The notes: generated by a model not told the origin, from the sequence alone. A stretch of 64,000 nt of DNA from Eubacteriaceae bacterium (GCA_910574015.1 CAJSYQ010000001.1:1-64000); one strand, 5' to 3'. Shown: positions 44,758-54,988, numbered from the stretch's first letter. Made by a program: numbers and translations.

Positions 44758-45821
44758 CGTTTAACCTCCTCTGGATTATCTGGATTACAACCGGCCTGAT
44801 CCAAAAATTTCTTTCGTAACTGACCGCAGGCAGCATCGATATCACTGCCCATCTCTCTTCTTATAGTAACATTTATTCTGTATTTTTCAAGTACTAATTT
44901 AAATCTCTCGATATCCGGATCCACAGAACGAAGGCAGTTCCGCTCTTTTACCTCATTCAGCGGGATCAGATTGATATGACAGTTCATTCCGCGGCAGCGC
45001 TCCGCCAGCTCTCTCGCATGCTCTTCCCTGTCATTCACCCCGCGGATCATGCTGTACTCAAAAGTGATCCTTCTTCCTGTGGCATTAAAATAGTCCCGGC
45101 AGACTGCGAAAATCTCCTCCATGGAATACTTCGCCGCCACCGGCATCGTCCGCCGGCGTATCTCATCGTTCGGCGCATGGAGACTGACCGCCAGTGTGAT
45201 GGAGAGACTCTCCCGCATCAGGTCCCGAATGCGTTCTGTAAGGCCGCATGTGGATACCGTGATATTCCGCTGGCTGATATGGAGCCCCTTTTCGTCGGAC
45301 AAAAGACGGATAAAACGAAGAAGATTATCATAGTTATCCAGTGGTTCCCCCATTCCCATAACGATCACATGAGAAACCCTTTCCCCCGTCTCCCGCTGTG
45401 TTTCATAAATCTGCGACAGCATCTCCCCAGCGGTGAGATTCCGTGTCAGCCCTGTCAGAGTGGAGGCACAGAAACTGCAGCCCATCCGGCACCCCACCTG
45501 GGATGAGATACAGACACTGTTCCCGTGATGGTATTTCATCCACACACTTTCTATCACATTGCCATCCGGCAGGGCAAAGAGATACTTTGCAGTATCACCG
45601 CGTCTGGATACCTGTTTCTCTATAATAGTAACTCCAGATACCCGGAAACTATCCTGCAGCTTCAACCGGAATCCGGCGGGAAGGTTCGTCATCTCATGAA
45701 AATCCTGTACCCGCCTGCCATGAATCCACTGGAAGAGCTGTCTGCCCCGGAACGCCTTCTCTCCCAGAGAGAGGGCGGTTTCTATCATTTCCTCTTCTCC
45801 CGCACTCCGTAAATCCTGCAT
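44754..45821 (-). CDS. rlmN: dual-specificity rRNA/tRNA adenine-C2 methyltransferase RlmN
   Basis: About 355 residues. Radical SAM cluster motif CRMGCSFCAST (about residues 112-122), the MGMGEPLDNYDN block, and the C-terminal catalytic Cys in DIDAACGQLRKKF. It methylates A2503 of 23S rRNA and A37 of tRNAs. Start at ATG 45821, six bases after GAGG; GTG 45833, overlapping the rsmB stop, is the alternative. Confidence 0.94.
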   Translation of the reverse strand: MQDLRSAGEEEMIETALSLGEKAFRGRQLFQWIHGRRVQDFHEMTNLPAGFRLKLQDSFRVSGVTIIEKQVSRRGDTAKYLFALPDGNVIESVWMKYHHGNSVCISSQVGCRMGCSFCASTLTGLTRNLTAGEMLSQIYETQRETGERVSHVIVMGMGEPLDNYDNLLRFIRLLSDEKGLHISQRNITVSTCGLTERIRDLMRESLSITLAVSLHAPNDEIRRRTMPVAAKYSMEEIFAVCRDYFNATGRRITFEYSMIRGVNDREEHARELAERCRGMNCHINLIPLNEVKERNCLRSVDPDIERFKLVLEKYRINVTIRREMGSDIDAACGQLRKKFLDQAGCNPDNPEEVKR

Positions 45822-45829
45822 AATCTGCC

Positions 45830-47140
45830 TCACTTTTTGTATAATCTTGAAACAAAAAAACCGTCGCTTTTCTGGATTCCCGGAAGCATCTGCAGCATTC
45901 CCTGTGCTGTCATCCGGCTGCGCAGCGTCTCTGGCAGATAATCATCCAGGCTCTCCCTCACAAGACCAAGATTCTCCTCCATCCACTGCACGTTCTCTTC
46001 ATTTTCCGCACGGTTTACCGTACAGGTGCTGTAAATCATCACACCGCCCGGTCTCAGAAGCTCTGCCGATGCCCGGCTGATCCTCCTCTGCAGCGGAACC
46101 AGCTCTGCCGCATGCTCCAGGGCATGGTATTTGATTTCAGGCTTGCGGCCGATAATGCCGATCCCGGAACAAGGGACATCAGCCAGCACGACGTCTGCTG
46201 TCCCGCGGCGATCCGGGTCCGGTCGGGCGGCATCCCACACCTGGACTGTCACCCGGGAAAACTGCATTCTTTCCATGTTTTCCCGAATACGTGCCGCCTT
46301 TGCTTCACTGATATCCCGCGCCAGCAGCTCCCCTCTGTCCCCCAGTGCCATCCGGGCATGCATCGCCTTTCCACCTGGTGCACTGCAGACATCCACAACT
46401 TTGTCGCCCGGCCGGATCCCGGCACATAATACAGGAAGCATAGAGCTCTCATCCTGAACAAAGAACAATCCCTCCCGATATCCAGGAAGATTTCGGATAT
46501 CACTGGCATTGTGTACGATAAGGGCATCCTTCAGGTAGTATCCCGGCTCATAGGCAATTCCCGCTTCCCCCAGCATCCTGCCAAACTCCGCTGTAGTGAT
46601 CCGGTCGGTGCGGATGTGCAGGGTGACATCGCCCCGGTGTTCTAAAAAAGCCTGGGCGATCCGATGCGCTGTCTTTTTCCCATATCCGGAAGTGAGATGA
46701 TCCATCAGTTCCCTGGGCAGCGAGAGTCTGACCCAGTCTTTCTTTATTTCCAGGGAATCCCTCTGTCTCGTCAGCGTGCGCAAAACACCGTTGACAAAAG
46801 CGGCATACCTTCCGCAATCCTTTTTCTTCACCAGCTCCACCGCTTCATTGCAGGTGGCCGGTGCCGGCACCTGGTCCATATAACGGAGTTCATAGAGCGC
46901 CATACGGAGCACTGTGCGGACCGGCTGTTCCATGCGATGGACACGGACGCTGGAATACTGGTTTAGTAACGCATCCAGCTCGATACAGCGCTCAATCGTG
47001 CCATAAGACAAGTTTTTGAGAAACCGTTTCTGCTGCGGCGTCAGTTCCGGATGACCGGCATAGACAGCATGGAGCAGTTCGTCGCTGTGACCGTCTTCCT
47101 CCAGCGTTCCGCATACGATTCTATATGCGAATTCCCTCAT
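45830..47140 (-). CDS. rsmB: 16S rRNA cytosine-C5 methyltransferase RsmB
   Basis: 436 residues: an N-terminal NusB-like RNA-binding domain (about 1-140) and a C-terminal Rossmann methyltransferase with VDVCSAPGGKAMHARMAL, ADVPCSGIGIIGRKPEI and the catalytic YSTCTVNRAENEENV. It makes m5C967 in 16S rRNA. ATG 47140 overlaps the previous stop (ATGA). Confidence 0.94.
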   Translation of the reverse strand: MREFAYRIVCGTLEEDGHSDELLHAVYAGHPELTPQQKRFLKNLSYGTIERCIELDALLNQYSSVRVHRMEQPVRTVLRMALYELRYMDQVPAPATCNEAVELVKKKDCGRYAAFVNGVLRTLTRQRDSLEIKKDWVRLSLPRELMDHLTSGYGKKTAHRIAQAFLEHRGDVTLHIRTDRITTAEFGRMLGEAGIAYEPGYYLKDALIVHNASDIRNLPGYREGLFFVQDESSMLPVLCAGIRPGDKVVDVCSAPGGKAMHARMALGDRGELLARDISEAKAARIRENMERMQFSRVTVQVWDAARPDPDRRGTADVVLADVPCSGIGIIGRKPEIKYHALEHAAELVPLQRRISRASAELLRPGGVMIYSTCTVNRAENEENVQWMEENLGLVRESLDDYLPETLRSRMTAQGMLQMLPGIQKSDGFFVSRLYKK

Positions 47141-47862
47141 CTGTTGTCTCTGTTCCTTCCCGATAATAGGATAAGGCGGAGCAGCTGAAGAATGGATGCC
47201 GCTGCTGCCGCTACATATGTCAGTGCCGCTGCCCGGAGTACTTTTTTCGCCGAGTTCCCCTCTTCCCCTCCAAGTATGCCCGTGTCCTGCAGTATTCCCA
47301 GGGCACGGCGGGAAGCATTGAATTCAACCGGAAGTGTCACGATCTGAAACAAAACGGCGAAGCTGAATAATACGATCCCTGCCGTCACTAAGGGCTGGAT
47401 GCTGAAGATCAATCCTGCAATGATAACAAACCAGGAAATCCCGGAACCAAAGTTTGCCAGCGGCACCAGGGCGGATCTGACCGCCAGGGGTGCATAGGAA
47501 TTGGCATGCTGGATCACATGCCCGCATTCATGGGCCGCCACTGCAATGGCCGCCACAGAACTGCTCCCATACACGGAATCAGATAATGCAACCTGCTTCG
47601 TTCTGGGATTGTAATGATCCGTAAGATGTCCGGATACGGGAACGATGCTCACGTCCCGGATACCCGCATACTCAAGTATCCTCTGTGCTGTCTGTGCACC
47701 GGTCATGCCGCTGAAGCTCCTGACACAACTGTACCGGGAAAAGGTACTTTTCACCATTGCGGATGCGATCAGCGACAGCGCCACCCCTGCCAGTACGAGC
47801 ACATATGTGGGATCCCACATCATATGCCATCCGCCAAAACCGCCGTAACCACCTAAATGCAT
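47137..47862 (-). CDS. membrane zinc metallopeptidase, YugP family
   Basis: 241 residues. A short Gly/Trp-rich N-terminus (GGYGGFGGWHMMWD) precedes a membrane helix; the zinc motif AVAAHECGHVIQH is at about residue 112, followed by three more membrane helices. NASRRAL supplies a likely third ligand region. The family is conserved in Firmicutes next to fmt and rsmB; its substrate is unknown. It overlaps the fmt end by ten bases. Confidence 0.87.
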   Translation of the reverse strand: MHLGGYGGFGGWHMMWDPTYVLVLAGVALSLIASAMVKSTFSRYSCVRSFSGMTGAQTAQRILEYAGIRDVSIVPVSGHLTDHYNPRTKQVALSDSVYGSSSVAAIAVAAHECGHVIQHANSYAPLAVRSALVPLANFGSGISWFVIIAGLIFSIQPLVTAGIVLFSFAVLFQIVTLPVEFNASRRALGILQDTGILGGEEGNSAKKVLRAAALTYVAAAAASILQLLRLILLSGRNRDNR

Positions 47863-48788
47863 AAGATCTCTCCTTCCTCAATGTGGACGCCCCGGAGAAA
47901 ACTTCCGGCATCCATGCGTTTCTTGCCCTCCAGCTGAACCTCCAGGATCTTCAGGCATCCTCTGCCCGTCTGAACGGTGAAGCTGTCCCTGGCTGTCTCT
48001 ACCACTGTTCCCGGAGCCTCTCCGGTCTCCCTGTCAAGAACCTCTGCCTTCCATAGCTTCAAGATCTTTCCCCGGCAGCCGGTATACGCACTGGGCCAGG
48101 AGTTCAGTCCCCGGATATACCGCTCCAGCTTCACTGCATCCCACGACAGTTCGAGACGTCCTGTATCCTTCTTCAGCATGGCGGCATAGGTACTGTCTTC
48201 CTCCTTCTGGGCTGTCGGCTGAAGCCGTCCCATCTGGGCGTCTGCCAGTGTTCGCAGCAAAAGATCACTTCCCAGGCCAGCCAGTTTATCGTGCAGAGTC
48301 TCTGCCGTCTCCTCCGGCTCGATTATCGTCTCTGCTTTCAGGAGCATATCACCGGTATCCAGTCCCACATCCATCTGCATAGTGGTGATCCCGGTTTTCT
48401 CATCTCCTTCCATGATGGCCCACTGCATCGGCGCGGCGCCGCGCCATCTCGGAAGAAGGGAGGCGTGCACATTTATGCAGCCATACCTGGGAATGTCAAG
48501 TATTTCCTTTGAGAGAATCTGCCCAAATGCCACCACCACAATGACATCACAGGGAATCTCCCGCAGCGTCTTTACAAAATCTGGATCCTTCACACGCTTT
48601 GGCGTGTATACGGGGATATGGCGTGACACAGCCAGTTCCTTCACCGGGGTAAATACCAGCTTTCCACTGCGCCCCCGGGCCTTATCGGGCTGCGTTACCA
48701 CGGCGGCCACTTCATGCTCCGGCGAGTCCATCAGTCCCTGCAGAACCGGAACTGCAAAATCCGGTGTTCCCATAAATATTACATTCAT
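47853..48788 (-). CDS. fmt: methionyl-tRNA formyltransferase
   Basis: 311 residues, standard length. VIFMGTPDFAVPVLQGLM at the start, NVHASLLPRWRGAAPMQWAI with the catalytic His, and GITTMQMDVGLDTGDML in the formyl-folate-binding domain. It formylates initiator Met-tRNA. AGGAGG precedes the ATG. It lies next to def, the enzyme that removes the formyl group. Confidence 0.96.
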   Translation of the reverse strand: MNVIFMGTPDFAVPVLQGLMDSPEHEVAAVVTQPDKARGRSGKLVFTPVKELAVSRHIPVYTPKRVKDPDFVKTLREIPCDVIVVVAFGQILSKEILDIPRYGCINVHASLLPRWRGAAPMQWAIMEGDEKTGITTMQMDVGLDTGDMLLKAETIIEPEETAETLHDKLAGLGSDLLLRTLADAQMGRLQPTAQKEEDSTYAAMLKKDTGRLELSWDAVKLERYIRGLNSWPSAYTGCRGKILKLWKAEVLDRETGEAPGTVVETARDSFTVQTGRGCLKILEVQLEGKKRMDAGSFLRGVHIEEGEILCI

Positions 48789-48820
48789 ATGTGCATTCCT
48801 CCTAATGCGGCAGAAGCCTC

Positions 48821-49306
48821 TTATTCCTCGTCTTCGAATTCCTCTACATCATAGAGTCTGCCCTCAACCCTGTCCACATACAAAATTCCGTCCAGATGCT
48901 CAATCTCGTGTACGAGAGCCCGGGCCAGCAGTTCTTCCCCTTTGATGGTGACTGGTTTCATATCGATATCATAAGCCTTTACTTTTACTTTATTGGGTCG
49001 GACAACGATTCCCACCTTCTCTGGTACACTGAGGCATCCCTCACTGCCCCGCTGTTCCCCTTCGGCCTTGACGATCTCCGGATTTACCAGGACGATAGGA
49101 TGGTTCCGCTCTTCCGTCACATCGATCACAGCGATCCGTTTCAGAATCCCGATCTGCGGTGCCGCCAATCCGACTCCATCCGCCTCATACATTGTCTCCA
49201 GCATATCCTGGACAAGCTCTTTCGTCTTTTCTGTCATCTCCTTCACCGGTTTGCATTTCTTCGTAAGGATTTCATCTCCCATCACCCGTATGTTTCTTAT
49301 TGCCAT
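48821..49306 (-). CDS. def: peptide deformylase
   Basis: 161 residues. GVGLAAPQIG, EGCLSVPE (metal Cys) and HEIEHLDGILYVD (two metal His, catalytic Glu) are the three family motifs. Start at ATG 49306, seven bases after GGAGG. The acidic tail (YDVEEFEDEE) is short. Confidence 0.96.
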   Translation of the reverse strand: MAIRNIRVMGDEILTKKCKPVKEMTEKTKELVQDMLETMYEADGVGLAAPQIGILKRIAVIDVTEERNHPIVLVNPEIVKAEGEQRGSEGCLSVPEKVGIVVRPNKVKVKAYDIDMKPVTIKGEELLARALVHEIEHLDGILYVDRVEGRLYDVEEFEDEE

Positions 49307-49351
49307 CACTTTTCCTCCAATTGCGCACACTTTTTTCGTGCATGGTTCCGA

Positions 49352-51592
49352 TCAGTACCCGGATATCGGATCCAGATCATATTGAACACTACATAATTTT
49401 TCCCATTTTGAATTTTTAATAAACATCTCCATCTGATGTTTTGCCCGCAGAACCGCCGGCTTATCAGATGCCTTTACATATAATATAAAACGGAATCTGT
49501 CTTTGGCCCGGCTGAGTCCCGCCTCCGTGGGACCGATCAGCGAGATACCAGTTCCACACCGGATCCGGTCCGCCAGAGCATTCACGCATTCCTGGCCCCA
49601 CTGCTTTTCCTCCGCCAGCACAAGAACCGCCAGCATGGACGAATAGGGTGGATATCCCGTGATTCTGCGAAAGGCAAGTTCATTTTCATAAAAAATCTCT
49701 GCCTTCTGCTGCCGGACAGCCTCGATGGAATACTGCTCCGGCGCATATGTCTGGATCACCATCTCCCCCGGCTTCTGTCCCCTCCCGGCGCGCCCGCTGG
49801 CCTGCATCAGAAGATCAAAGGTCCTCTCACTGCTTCGGTAATCTCCGTCGAACATGCCAAGATCCGCCGCCAGGGCGGCCACCAGAGTGACATTGGGAAA
49901 ATCGTGGCCCTTCACGATCATCTGCGTGCCGATGAGGATATCCGCCTCTCCCCGCCGGAAAGGTTCCAGTACTCTCTCATGTCCCTGCCTGCCGCTGGTA
50001 GTATCACCATCCATGCGCAGCACCCTGGCCTGTGGAAACATCCGGCCCAGCATTTCCTCCACCTTCTGCGTGCCCAGGCCAAAAGCGGCAATATATGGCG
50101 AGCCGCACTCCGGACAGATCTCCGGCATGGCGATGGCATGACCGCAGTAGTGACAGACCAGCGTATCCACATCCCCTACATGATTTTTGTGGGCAGTCAT
50201 GGAAATTTCACAATGACTACATTTTATCACAAAACCACAGCTGCGGCAAGAAACATGTCCCGCATATCCTCTCCGGTTCAGAAAAAGGATCGTCTGCTCC
50301 CGTCTGGCCAGCCGTTCGCTTATCTTCTGCTGCAGCAGGCGGCTGAACACGGAACGGTTCTTCGCCCTCAGCTCATCCCGCAGATCCACCACATGGACCC
50401 GGGGCATCCGTGCCCCTCCTGCGCGCTCCGTCAGCCGGTATAGATGATAACGCCCCTCCATCACGGCGTGATATGTCTCCACAGAAGGAGTGGCAGAACC
50501 GAGAACAACACTGGCTCCCGCCATGGATGCCCGCTGAAACGCTGCCTCCCTGGCATGGTACTTGGGGGGATTCTCACTCTTGTAACTAGTCTCATGCTCT
50601 TCGTCTATTATGATCAGGCCCAGGCGCTCAAATGGAACGAATAGAGCCGAGCGGGGACCTATGACAATATCGGTCTCTCCCTTTTTCGCCCGCTCATACT
50701 GATCAAACCGCTCCCCATCTGACATGCGCGAATTCAGTACCGACACCCTATCGCCAAAGCAGTGCCGGAACCGTTTCACGGTCTGAAAGGTAAGCGCGAT
50801 CTCCGGGATCAGCACGATGACCTGCCTGCCGGATAAGAGAACCTGACGGATCATCTCCATATAGACCTCCGTCTTTCCGCTTCCGGTGACCCCATACAGA
50901 ACATAGGTGCCCCGGATCCCCTCCTGGTACTGCCTGGAAAAATGTCCGGCCGCTTTTTTCTGCTGGCTGTTCAGTATTACTGTATTTGTCTCCCCAACCT
51001 CCTCCATCTTATATGGATTGCGGTATTGTCTGCGGTCCGTCAAGGAAAGAATCCCCTGTCTGACCAGACCCTCCGCCACGGATTTGGCCACGCCGTATTT
51101 TTTCGCCGCCACACGGGTGGTCATGGCACCGCCCTCTTCAAGCATCCCGGAAAGCAGTCTCACCTTAGCGCTGTAATGGCGCAGCCGGCACCGGTCCAGT
51201 TCTCTGGCAGCCTCCTCCTCTGTCACAGCAAAAGTAAGCCAGTGCTCTTCCACTGACTTAATCTGCCTCTTCACCGGCAGGACTGTTTTCAGCGCCTCAT
51301 TCATGGTGGCGCCGTAATGTTCCCGGATCCAGGCTGCCAGCTTCAGAAGCTGCCCCTCCACAGGAATCTCCCTCTCATCTATGGCAGCCAGTGATTTTAT
51401 CTTGTCCTCCGGCCAGTCCGCCTGCTCCGATATCCCTACCACAAATCCAGATATCTGCCGGTCCGATCTGCCGAAAGGAATCCGCACGCGGCTCCCCAGC
51501 GTTACCTTTTCCTCCAGATCATCCGGAATCCGGTACTGAAATGTCCTGTCCAGCGCCTCGGCTGAGATATCCACGATCACATCTGCGAACAA
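49352..51592 (-). CDS. priA: primosomal replication restart helicase PriA
   Basis: 746 residues. DNA-binding N-terminal domain; helicase motif I GVTGSGKTEVYM, DEEH box, GSATPSVET; eight cysteines in CRSCG, CSHC, CHYCG and CPECGS for two zinc sites; GRAGRGQKPG near the end. It reloads the replisome at stalled forks. TTG start at 51592 with AAAGGAG seven bases upstream, four bases after murF. Confidence 0.96.
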   Translation of the reverse strand: MFADVIVDISAEALDRTFQYRIPDDLEEKVTLGSRVRIPFGRSDRQISGFVVGISEQADWPEDKIKSLAAIDEREIPVEGQLLKLAAWIREHYGATMNEALKTVLPVKRQIKSVEEHWLTFAVTEEEAARELDRCRLRHYSAKVRLLSGMLEEGGAMTTRVAAKKYGVAKSVAEGLVRQGILSLTDRRQYRNPYKMEEVGETNTVILNSQQKKAAGHFSRQYQEGIRGTYVLYGVTGSGKTEVYMEMIRQVLLSGRQVIVLIPEIALTFQTVKRFRHCFGDRVSVLNSRMSDGERFDQYERAKKGETDIVIGPRSALFVPFERLGLIIIDEEHETSYKSENPPKYHAREAAFQRASMAGASVVLGSATPSVETYHAVMEGRYHLYRLTERAGGARMPRVHVVDLRDELRAKNRSVFSRLLQQKISERLARREQTILFLNRRGYAGHVSCRSCGFVIKCSHCEISMTAHKNHVGDVDTLVCHYCGHAIAMPEICPECGSPYIAAFGLGTQKVEEMLGRMFPQARVLRMDGDTTSGRQGHERVLEPFRRGEADILIGTQMIVKGHDFPNVTLVAALAADLGMFDGDYRSSERTFDLLMQASGRAGRGQKPGEMVIQTYAPEQYSIEAVRQQKAEIFYENELAFRRITGYPPYSSMLAVLVLAEEKQWGQECVNALADRIRCGTGISLIGPTEAGLSRAKDRFRFILYVKASDKPAVLRAKHQMEMFIKNSKWEKLCSVQYDLDPISGY

Positions 51593-51596
51593 CCTG

Positions 51597-53000
51597 TCAC
51601 TCCTTTGTTAATCGCTCCACCACTTCATCCATATGCATGCCGCGGGAACCCTTCACAAGAATCCAGTCTCCCTCTTTCATACGGGCTCTCACTTCCTGCG
51701 CGGCCTCTTCCTTATCCTGGCAGTGGACGGCGGGAACAGCCGAACCGGCACGAACCGTTTCGTGGATGGCAAGAGCTTCCTCTCCCACTGTCACCAGAAG
51801 GGACAGCTCTCTTCCCCTCTCCTTCTCTTCCAGGATATAGTGTCCTATGCCCTGATGCAGTTCTCTGGAACGTTCCCCCAATTCCAGTACATCTGCCAGA
51901 ACGGCGATCTTCTGTCCCGAAGGGCTGTAGTCAAATAATGCATGCAGGTTGCTGTTAATGGAGTCCGGGCTGGCGTTATATGTATCATCGATAATGTGCA
52001 CACCGTGAACCTCTTTTACTACCCCCCGCATGGCGATGGGCTGATACTCCGACAGAGCCCGCCGGGCATCCTCCAGCGGCACTTCATACTGGCAGGCCAG
52101 AGCCAGGGCGGCCACCGCATTGTTGACATTGTGCGTCCCCATCACTGACAGATGGATTTCCATCTCCCCTTCAGGATAATGAAAGAGAAAACTCTGCCCA
52201 GCTGCAGTTGTGCGGATGCGGCTGGCATAATAGGGAAAATCCTCCTCCATACCATAAAAAACCGTTTCACAGCCTCCCCTGCATTTCTCGTATGGGACAC
52301 AGGCAGCAGACAGTTCCCGCAGATCGCCGTTCCCGCATACGTATAGTTTCCCACTGCCGGGGAAATTTGTTATAATCTTTCCTTTCTCCGAACAGATCCT
52401 CTCCCGGCTGCCAAGATTGCCGATATGAGAGACACCGATATTGGTTATAACCGCGGTCTCCGGCCTGGCGATATCTGCCAGCCGGTCCATCTCACCGGGC
52501 AAACTGATCCCCATCTCATAGACCGCCATCCCGGTTTCGTCCTCCAGACAGAACATCATCAATGCCAGGCCGATCTGACTGTTCAGGTTGCGCAGCGTCT
52601 TTACCGTTCTGTACTTCGTCTCCATTACAGCGGCTATCATTTCTTTTGTCGTCGTCTTTCCCACACTGCCGGTAATGCCGATAACGGGGATCTGGAACTG
52701 GATCCTGTACCATGCGGCCAGATCCTGCAGAGCCCGCAGGGTGTCTGGCACATAGATGCCGGTGCCTGAATCTGAACGGATGGATTTGTCTGAAGAAAAC
52801 GTACAGGCAGCACCCTTTTCCATCACATCCGGGATAAACCGATGGGCATCCACTCTCTCCCCGATCAGGGGAACAAACAGTGCCCCCGGTGCTGCCTCCC
52901 TGGAATCTATGACGACATGATCCACCGCGCCGGTGCCATCCCCCCAGAGAAGTCTTCCACCGGATGCCGCCACGATATCTGCTATTAAAATAGGTTTCAT
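51597..53000 (-). CDS. murF: UDP-MurNAc-tripeptide-D-Ala-D-Ala ligase MurF
   Basis: About 467 residues. GITGSVGKTTTKEMIAAVM is the ATP loop; TNIGVSHIGNLGSRE and DDTYNASPDS are Mur-ligase motifs. It adds D-Ala-D-Ala, completing the peptidoglycan pentapeptide that contains the DAP made through DapA/DapB just upstream. Start ATG 53000 follows GGAGG by five bases. Confidence 0.95.
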   Translation of the reverse strand: MKPILIADIVAASGGRLLWGDGTGAVDHVVIDSREAAPGALFVPLIGERVDAHRFIPDVMEKGAACTFSSDKSIRSDSGTGIYVPDTLRALQDLAAWYRIQFQIPVIGITGSVGKTTTKEMIAAVMETKYRTVKTLRNLNSQIGLALMMFCLEDETGMAVYEMGISLPGEMDRLADIARPETAVITNIGVSHIGNLGSRERICSEKGKIITNFPGSGKLYVCGNGDLRELSAACVPYEKCRGGCETVFYGMEEDFPYYASRIRTTAAGQSFLFHYPEGEMEIHLSVMGTHNVNNAVAALALACQYEVPLEDARRALSEYQPIAMRGVVKEVHGVHIIDDTYNASPDSINSNLHALFDYSPSGQKIAVLADVLELGERSRELHQGIGHYILEEKERGRELSLLVTVGEEALAIHETVRAGSAVPAVHCQDKEEAAQEVRARMKEGDWILVKGSRGMHMDEVVERLTKE

Positions 53001-53030
53001 CCTTACCTCCAACGTTTCCGCTGAGCCAGC

Positions 53031-53792
53031 TTAATTTGCTGCGATCACATCGGACATCTCATAACGCCCGCTCTCTTTCCCTTTCAGGAATTTCGCCGCC
53101 GATACGGCTCCTTTGCCGAATACTGCCTTACTGTACGCCGTATGGGAAAAGGTAACCACCTCATCCTTCCCGGCAAAGATCACATCGTGATCCCCGACAA
53201 TCGTGCCTCCCCGCACCGCAGACAGACCAAGTTCCTTTCTGCCGCGCTTTTCCCTTCTCTGGGAGCGGTCATAAATATATTCATACTGATTTCCCATAGC
53301 TTCATTTACTGAATCTGCCAAAGCCAGTGCCGTGCCGGAAGGAGCATCCAGCTTCTGGTTATGATGCTTCTCCACAATCTCCACATCAAAGCCCTCTGCG
53401 GCAAGAACCCTTGCGGCATCCTGCACCAGCTTCATCAGCGTATTGATCCCCAGAGACATATTGGCCGATTTCAGCACAGCGACCTTCTCCGACGCCGCCT
53501 CGATCTGTGCCAGCTGGTCATCTGTATATCCCGTCGTACACAATACTATGGGGACGCCTTTCTTCTCACAGTAGGCCAGCAGGTCACCGAGGATCTTCGG
53601 TGTGGAAAAATCAATAATGGCGTCCGCTTCTTCCGTACATTCCTCGATCGTGGAAAATACCGGATACTCATTGCTGCCATTGTCCATCAGGTCAATGCCG
53701 GCAACAATCTCTGCATCCGGATCATCTCTTACGATATCCGTGATGGTTCTTCCCATGGCTCCATTACAGCCGCTCATAATAATTCTAGTCAT
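53031..53792 (-). CDS. dapB: 4-hydroxy-tetrahydrodipicolinate reductase
   Basis: 253 residues. IIMSGCNGAMGRTITDIV nucleotide-binding loop, IDFSTP, EKHHNQKLDAPSGTAL (catalytic His and Lys) and the HTAYSKAVFGKGAV end. It reduces the DapA product in lysine/DAP synthesis. Start ATG 53792, five bases after GGAGG. Its substrate branch also feeds dipicolinate synthase. Confidence 0.96.
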   Translation of the reverse strand: MTRIIMSGCNGAMGRTITDIVRDDPDAEIVAGIDLMDNGSNEYPVFSTIEECTEEADAIIDFSTPKILGDLLAYCEKKGVPIVLCTTGYTDDQLAQIEAASEKVAVLKSANMSLGINTLMKLVQDAARVLAAEGFDVEIVEKHHNQKLDAPSGTALALADSVNEAMGNQYEYIYDRSQRREKRGRKELGLSAVRGGTIVGDHDVIFAGKDEVVTFSHTAYSKAVFGKGAVSAAKFLKGKESGRYEMSDVIAAN

Positions 53793-53825
53793 CTTATCCT
53801 CCATTCCGGAGCGTCCGCTCACGTA

Positions 53826-54716
53826 TCACTTAACAGGTATCCCTGCCTCTCTCATTCTTTTGGCAAGCTTCGCCGCGTTCTCCTCTTCCATCTCAGTCAG
53901 CGGCAGCCGTAACCCTCCCGTTTCCATTCCCATCAGGTTCATGGCCTTCTTCACCGGAATCGGACTGACCTCCAGAAACAGCGCCTTACAGAGGTCAAAA
54001 TATTTTAACTGCAGCTCCCTGCTCTTCTCCACATCCCCCTCCAGATAAGATGCCACAATATCATGCGTCTCCTGGGGAAGGATATTGGACAGCACAGAGA
54101 TAACGCCCTTTCCGCCGAGAGAGAGAATTGGCGTAATCTGATCGTCATTGCCGGAATACAGATCCACCTGCCCCCCTGCCAGGCTCATAATCTGCGCCAC
54201 CTCCGAGATATCTCCGGTAGCATCCTTCACTCCTACAATATTCGAAACCTCCGTACAGAGTTCCACAATTGTCTGTGGGGCGATGGCCGTTCCGGTGCGG
54301 CTTGGCACATTATAAAGAATAACGGGAATCTTCACGCTCCCTGCAATGGTTTTATAATGCTCCTTGAGTCCGTTCTGTGTCGCCTTATTGTAATACGGCG
54401 TCACAACAAGAAGTCCGTCTGCCCCTGCTTTCTCTGCCTCCTGTGACAGATATACGGCAGACGCCGTACAGTTGGAACCGGTTCCTGCAATAACTGGTAT
54501 ACGGCCGTTCACTGCCTCACACGTATACCGGATACATTCAATATGCTCTTCTTCGCTCAGCGTGGAAGCCTCTCCTGTAGTGCCGCAGATAATGATAGCA
54601 TCCGTATGATTCGCAATCTGAAATTCCAGAATCTCACCCAGCTTACCATAATTCACACTTCCATCCTGATTCATCGGTGTAATTAGCGCCACACCAGCTC
54701 CTGTAAAAATCGCCAT
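53826..54716 (-). CDS. dapA: 4-hydroxy-tetrahydrodipicolinate synthase
   Basis: 296 residues, TIM barrel. FTGAGVALITPMNQDGSVN, CGTTGEASTLSEEEH, the Tyr of YNVPSRTG and the Schiff-base Lys of IVGVKDATGDI. First committed step of lysine, DAP and dipicolinate synthesis from aspartate semialdehyde and pyruvate. Start at ATG 54716 with AAAGGA eight bases before. A lysine riboswitch and terminator lie directly upstream. Confidence 0.96.
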   Translation of the reverse strand: MAIFTGAGVALITPMNQDGSVNYGKLGEILEFQIANHTDAIIICGTTGEASTLSEEEHIECIRYTCEAVNGRIPVIAGTGSNCTASAVYLSQEAEKAGADGLLVVTPYYNKATQNGLKEHYKTIAGSVKIPVILYNVPSRTGTAIAPQTIVELCTEVSNIVGVKDATGDISEVAQIMSLAGGQVDLYSGNDDQITPILSLGGKGVISVLSNILPQETHDIVASYLEGDVEKSRELQLKYFDLCKALFLEVSPIPVKKAMNLMGMETGGLRLPLTEMEEENAAKLAKRMREAGIPVK

Positions 54717-54771
54717 TCTTCTCATCCTTTCTTCAAACCCGCAGGTATTCCCGCTCTGCCTTCGCGTAAAT

Positions 54772-54795
54772 AAAAAGCCGGCACCAAGTGCCAGC
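54772..54795 (-). terminator. riboswitch-controlled terminator
   Basis: On the minus strand GCTGGCAC and GTGCCGGC pair around TTG and run into TTTTTATTT. It follows the lysine aptamer and precedes dapA, so it is the likely off-state expression platform. Confidence 0.85.
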
Positions 54796-54985
54796 CCCCT
54801 GTCATAATCTATCCTATGAGTAGCACTCCATCTAACAGATGACAGTTGCATGATTGTTCACCATGCAACCAGGAGAAATATGTCCAGGCAAATTTCTCCT
54901 TCGGCGGATGTCCCTTTCAACAGCCCTCTTCCATGCCTGACATGTACGGCTGCCTACTGATAAAACCCGCGCCTCTACCTTATTT
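54796..54985 (-). promoter_or_regulatory. lysine riboswitch (L-box)
   Basis: On the minus strand the leader has the conserved elements in order: AGGTAGAGGCGC, an AGTA box, GAAAGGGACATCCGCCGAAG, a long stem with GGAGAAAT and ATTTCTCC arms, the TTGCATGGTGAACAATCATG-type hairpin and GATGGAGTGCTACTC. This is the lysine aptamer pattern. Lysine binding should favour the terminator and switch off dapA and the genes after it. Confidence 0.92.
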
Positions 54986-54988
54986 TCA